A stretch of 5,573 nucleotides of DNA from Deltaproteobacteria bacterium (GTDB lineage Bacteria; Desulfobacterota; Dissulfuribacteria; Dissulfuribacterales; QOAL01), in NCBI GenBank assembly GCA_015486425.1, contig WFRQ01000254.1, positions 1 through 5,573 on the forward strand. Reading direction: 5' to 3'. The position numbers and the translations under genes are program-made. Positions within the stretch are counted from its first letter, which is position 1. The number at the start of each line of letters is the position of its first letter. Shown here one piece after another: positions 4,765-5,573 of this stretch. The notes below the pieces were generated by a model. That model was given only the letters and a program-made list of their open reading frames with translations, did no database searches and was not told where the DNA came from.

Positions 4765-5573
4765 ATGAACATGCGTGCAATGGTGCTGGAAAAGCAGCAT
4801 GAGCCATTAAAGTTCAGAGATGATATACCTGTTCCTGAGCCTTCGGATACGGAGGTTCTGGTAAAGATTGAGGCATGCGGTGTGTGCCGCACTGACCTGC
4901 ATATTATTGATGGAGAGCTTGAAAAACCACGCCTGCCCCTCATCCCCGGGCATGAGATAGTTGGCCGTGTAGTCAGTGCCGGAAGGAGGGTGAAGGGTTT
5001 TGCTCCAGGAGAACGTGTGGGGATTCCCTGGCTTGGGAAAACGTGCGGAAAGTGCGAATTTTGCCGATCAGGAAGGGAAAATCTGTGCGGTAATGCTCTT
5101 TTTACAGGATACACCCTGAACGGAGGTTATGCACAGTACACGGTGTCTGATTCCGCCTATACATTCCATGTGCCAGAAGGGTATTCTGCTTCAAAGGCAG
5201 CTCCCCTGCTATGCGCAGGCCTCATTGGCTACCGCTCGCTGTCCATGGCCATTTCAGGCCCTGGCCAGGCACGAAGAATCGGGCTGTACGGTTTTGGCGC
5301 CGCTGCCCACATTATCTGCCAGGTATGTGTCTTCCAGGGACGGGAAGTTTATGCATTTACCAGGGACGGTGATACGCCGAAACAGCAGTTTGCCAGGAAA
5401 CTTGGCGCTGTTTGGGCAGGTGGCTCAGGAGAGACGCCGCCTGAGCCGCTTGATGCGGTCATAATCTTTGCACCTGCCGGGGTACTTGTGCCTGCCGGGC
5501 TCAGGGCTGTGAAAAAGGGTGGACGTGTGGTATGTGCCGGGATATACATGAGCCCTGTGCCCGAATTCCCATA
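4765..5573 (+). CDS. Zinc-dependent alcohol dehydrogenase family protein, 3' end outside window
   Basis: An open frame of 269 codons continues past the right edge. The expected full length is roughly 320-340 residues. AGGAGG at 4750-4755 lies 9 nt before the ATG, the strongest Shine-Dalgarno in the window. The N-terminal GroES-like domain carries catalytic zinc ligands Cys41 (CGVCRTDLH), His63 and Glu64 (PGHE) and Cys150 (LLCAGLIGYR), plus structural zinc cysteines 94, 97, 100 and 108. The Rossmann nucleotide-binding loop is GLYGFGAAAH (173-182). Phrases such as VPWLGxTCGxC (here with Ile for Val), GYxxxGGYAxY, YGFGAAAHI, AVWAGGS and AIIFAP-like VIIFAP match a distinct adh family often annotated zinc-binding alcohol dehydrogenase family 2 (TIGR02822). 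NAD(P)-dependent alcohol/aldehyde interconversion is expected, but the substrate is unknown. It starts 43 nt after yraN. Confidence 0.92.
   Translation, partial: MNMRAMVLEKQHEPLKFRDDIPVPEPSDTEVLVKIEACGVCRTDLHIIDGELEKPRLPLIPGHEIVGRVVSAGRRVKGFAPGERVGIPWLGKTCGKCEFCRSGRENLCGNALFTGYTLNGGYAQYTVSDSAYTFHVPEGYSASKAAPLLCAGLIGYRSLSMAISGPGQARRIGLYGFGAAAHIICQVCVFQGREVYAFTRDGDTPKQQFARKLGAVWAGGSGETPPEPLDAVIIFAPAGVLVPAGLRAVKKGGRVVCAGIYMSPVPEFP

Noticed and set aside
4512..5114. 200-codon minus-strand open frame over yraN and the dehydrogenase
   Set aside because: It is antisense to two well-supported genes; its sequence shows no domain features and is low-complexity in Pro, Ser and Arg.
5129..5464. 111-codon + strand open frame in another frame near the right end
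   Set aside because: It overlaps the dehydrogenase frame, which carries all zinc and cofactor motifs continuously through this interval.

Overview
This window is a conserved bacterial ribosome and RNA maturation cluster read entirely on the + strand. The order is khpA, rimM, trmD, a TrmD-adjacent SPOUT methyltransferase, rplS, rnhB, yraN, then the first 269 codons of a zinc alcohol dehydrogenase that runs off the right edge. From general knowledge this order, especially the SPOUT gene between trmD and rplS, is typical of Desulfobacterota (former Deltaproteobacteria such as Geobacter and sulfate reducers). Moderate GC content and intergenic repeats of a kind common in that group agree. The genus cannot be named from the sequence alone.

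Layout. Positions 1-170 hold no recognisable gene; rpsP is the expected neighbour to the left. khpA (171-401) encodes a small KH RNA-binding protein. Positions 402-1053 are an unusually long gap inside an otherwise compact cluster. It is filled in order by a run of five heptanucleotide units, a REP-like pair of hairpins, a stretch with long-range complementarity that may be a structured RNA, one copy of a ~110-bp palindromic element, and a strong intrinsic terminator ending about 8 bases before rimM. rimM, trmD and the SPOUT gene overlap one another (11 nt and 4 nt) and form one translationally coupled block. A second copy of the palindromic element, in the same orientation, follows the SPOUT gene. 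A leader with two competing pairings then precedes rplS. rnhB, yraN and the dehydrogenase follow at 138, 27 and 43 nt.

How the genes relate. RimM (16S processing and 30S maturation), TrmD (m1G37 of tRNA), L19 (50S protein at the subunit interface), KhpA (RNA binding) and RNase HII (removal of ribonucleotides from DNA) are housekeeping functions. The SPOUT protein is probably an RNA methyltransferase with no target I can assign. YraN is a predicted nuclease-fold protein. The dehydrogenase looks metabolically unrelated.

The protein-coding content is ordinary. The noteworthy material is non-coding: a terminator that any khpA-to-rimM transcript must cross, two copies of one palindrome each placed before a ribosomal operon segment, and two candidate structured leaders. 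I cannot show that any of these is a new regulatory system; they are testable candidates.
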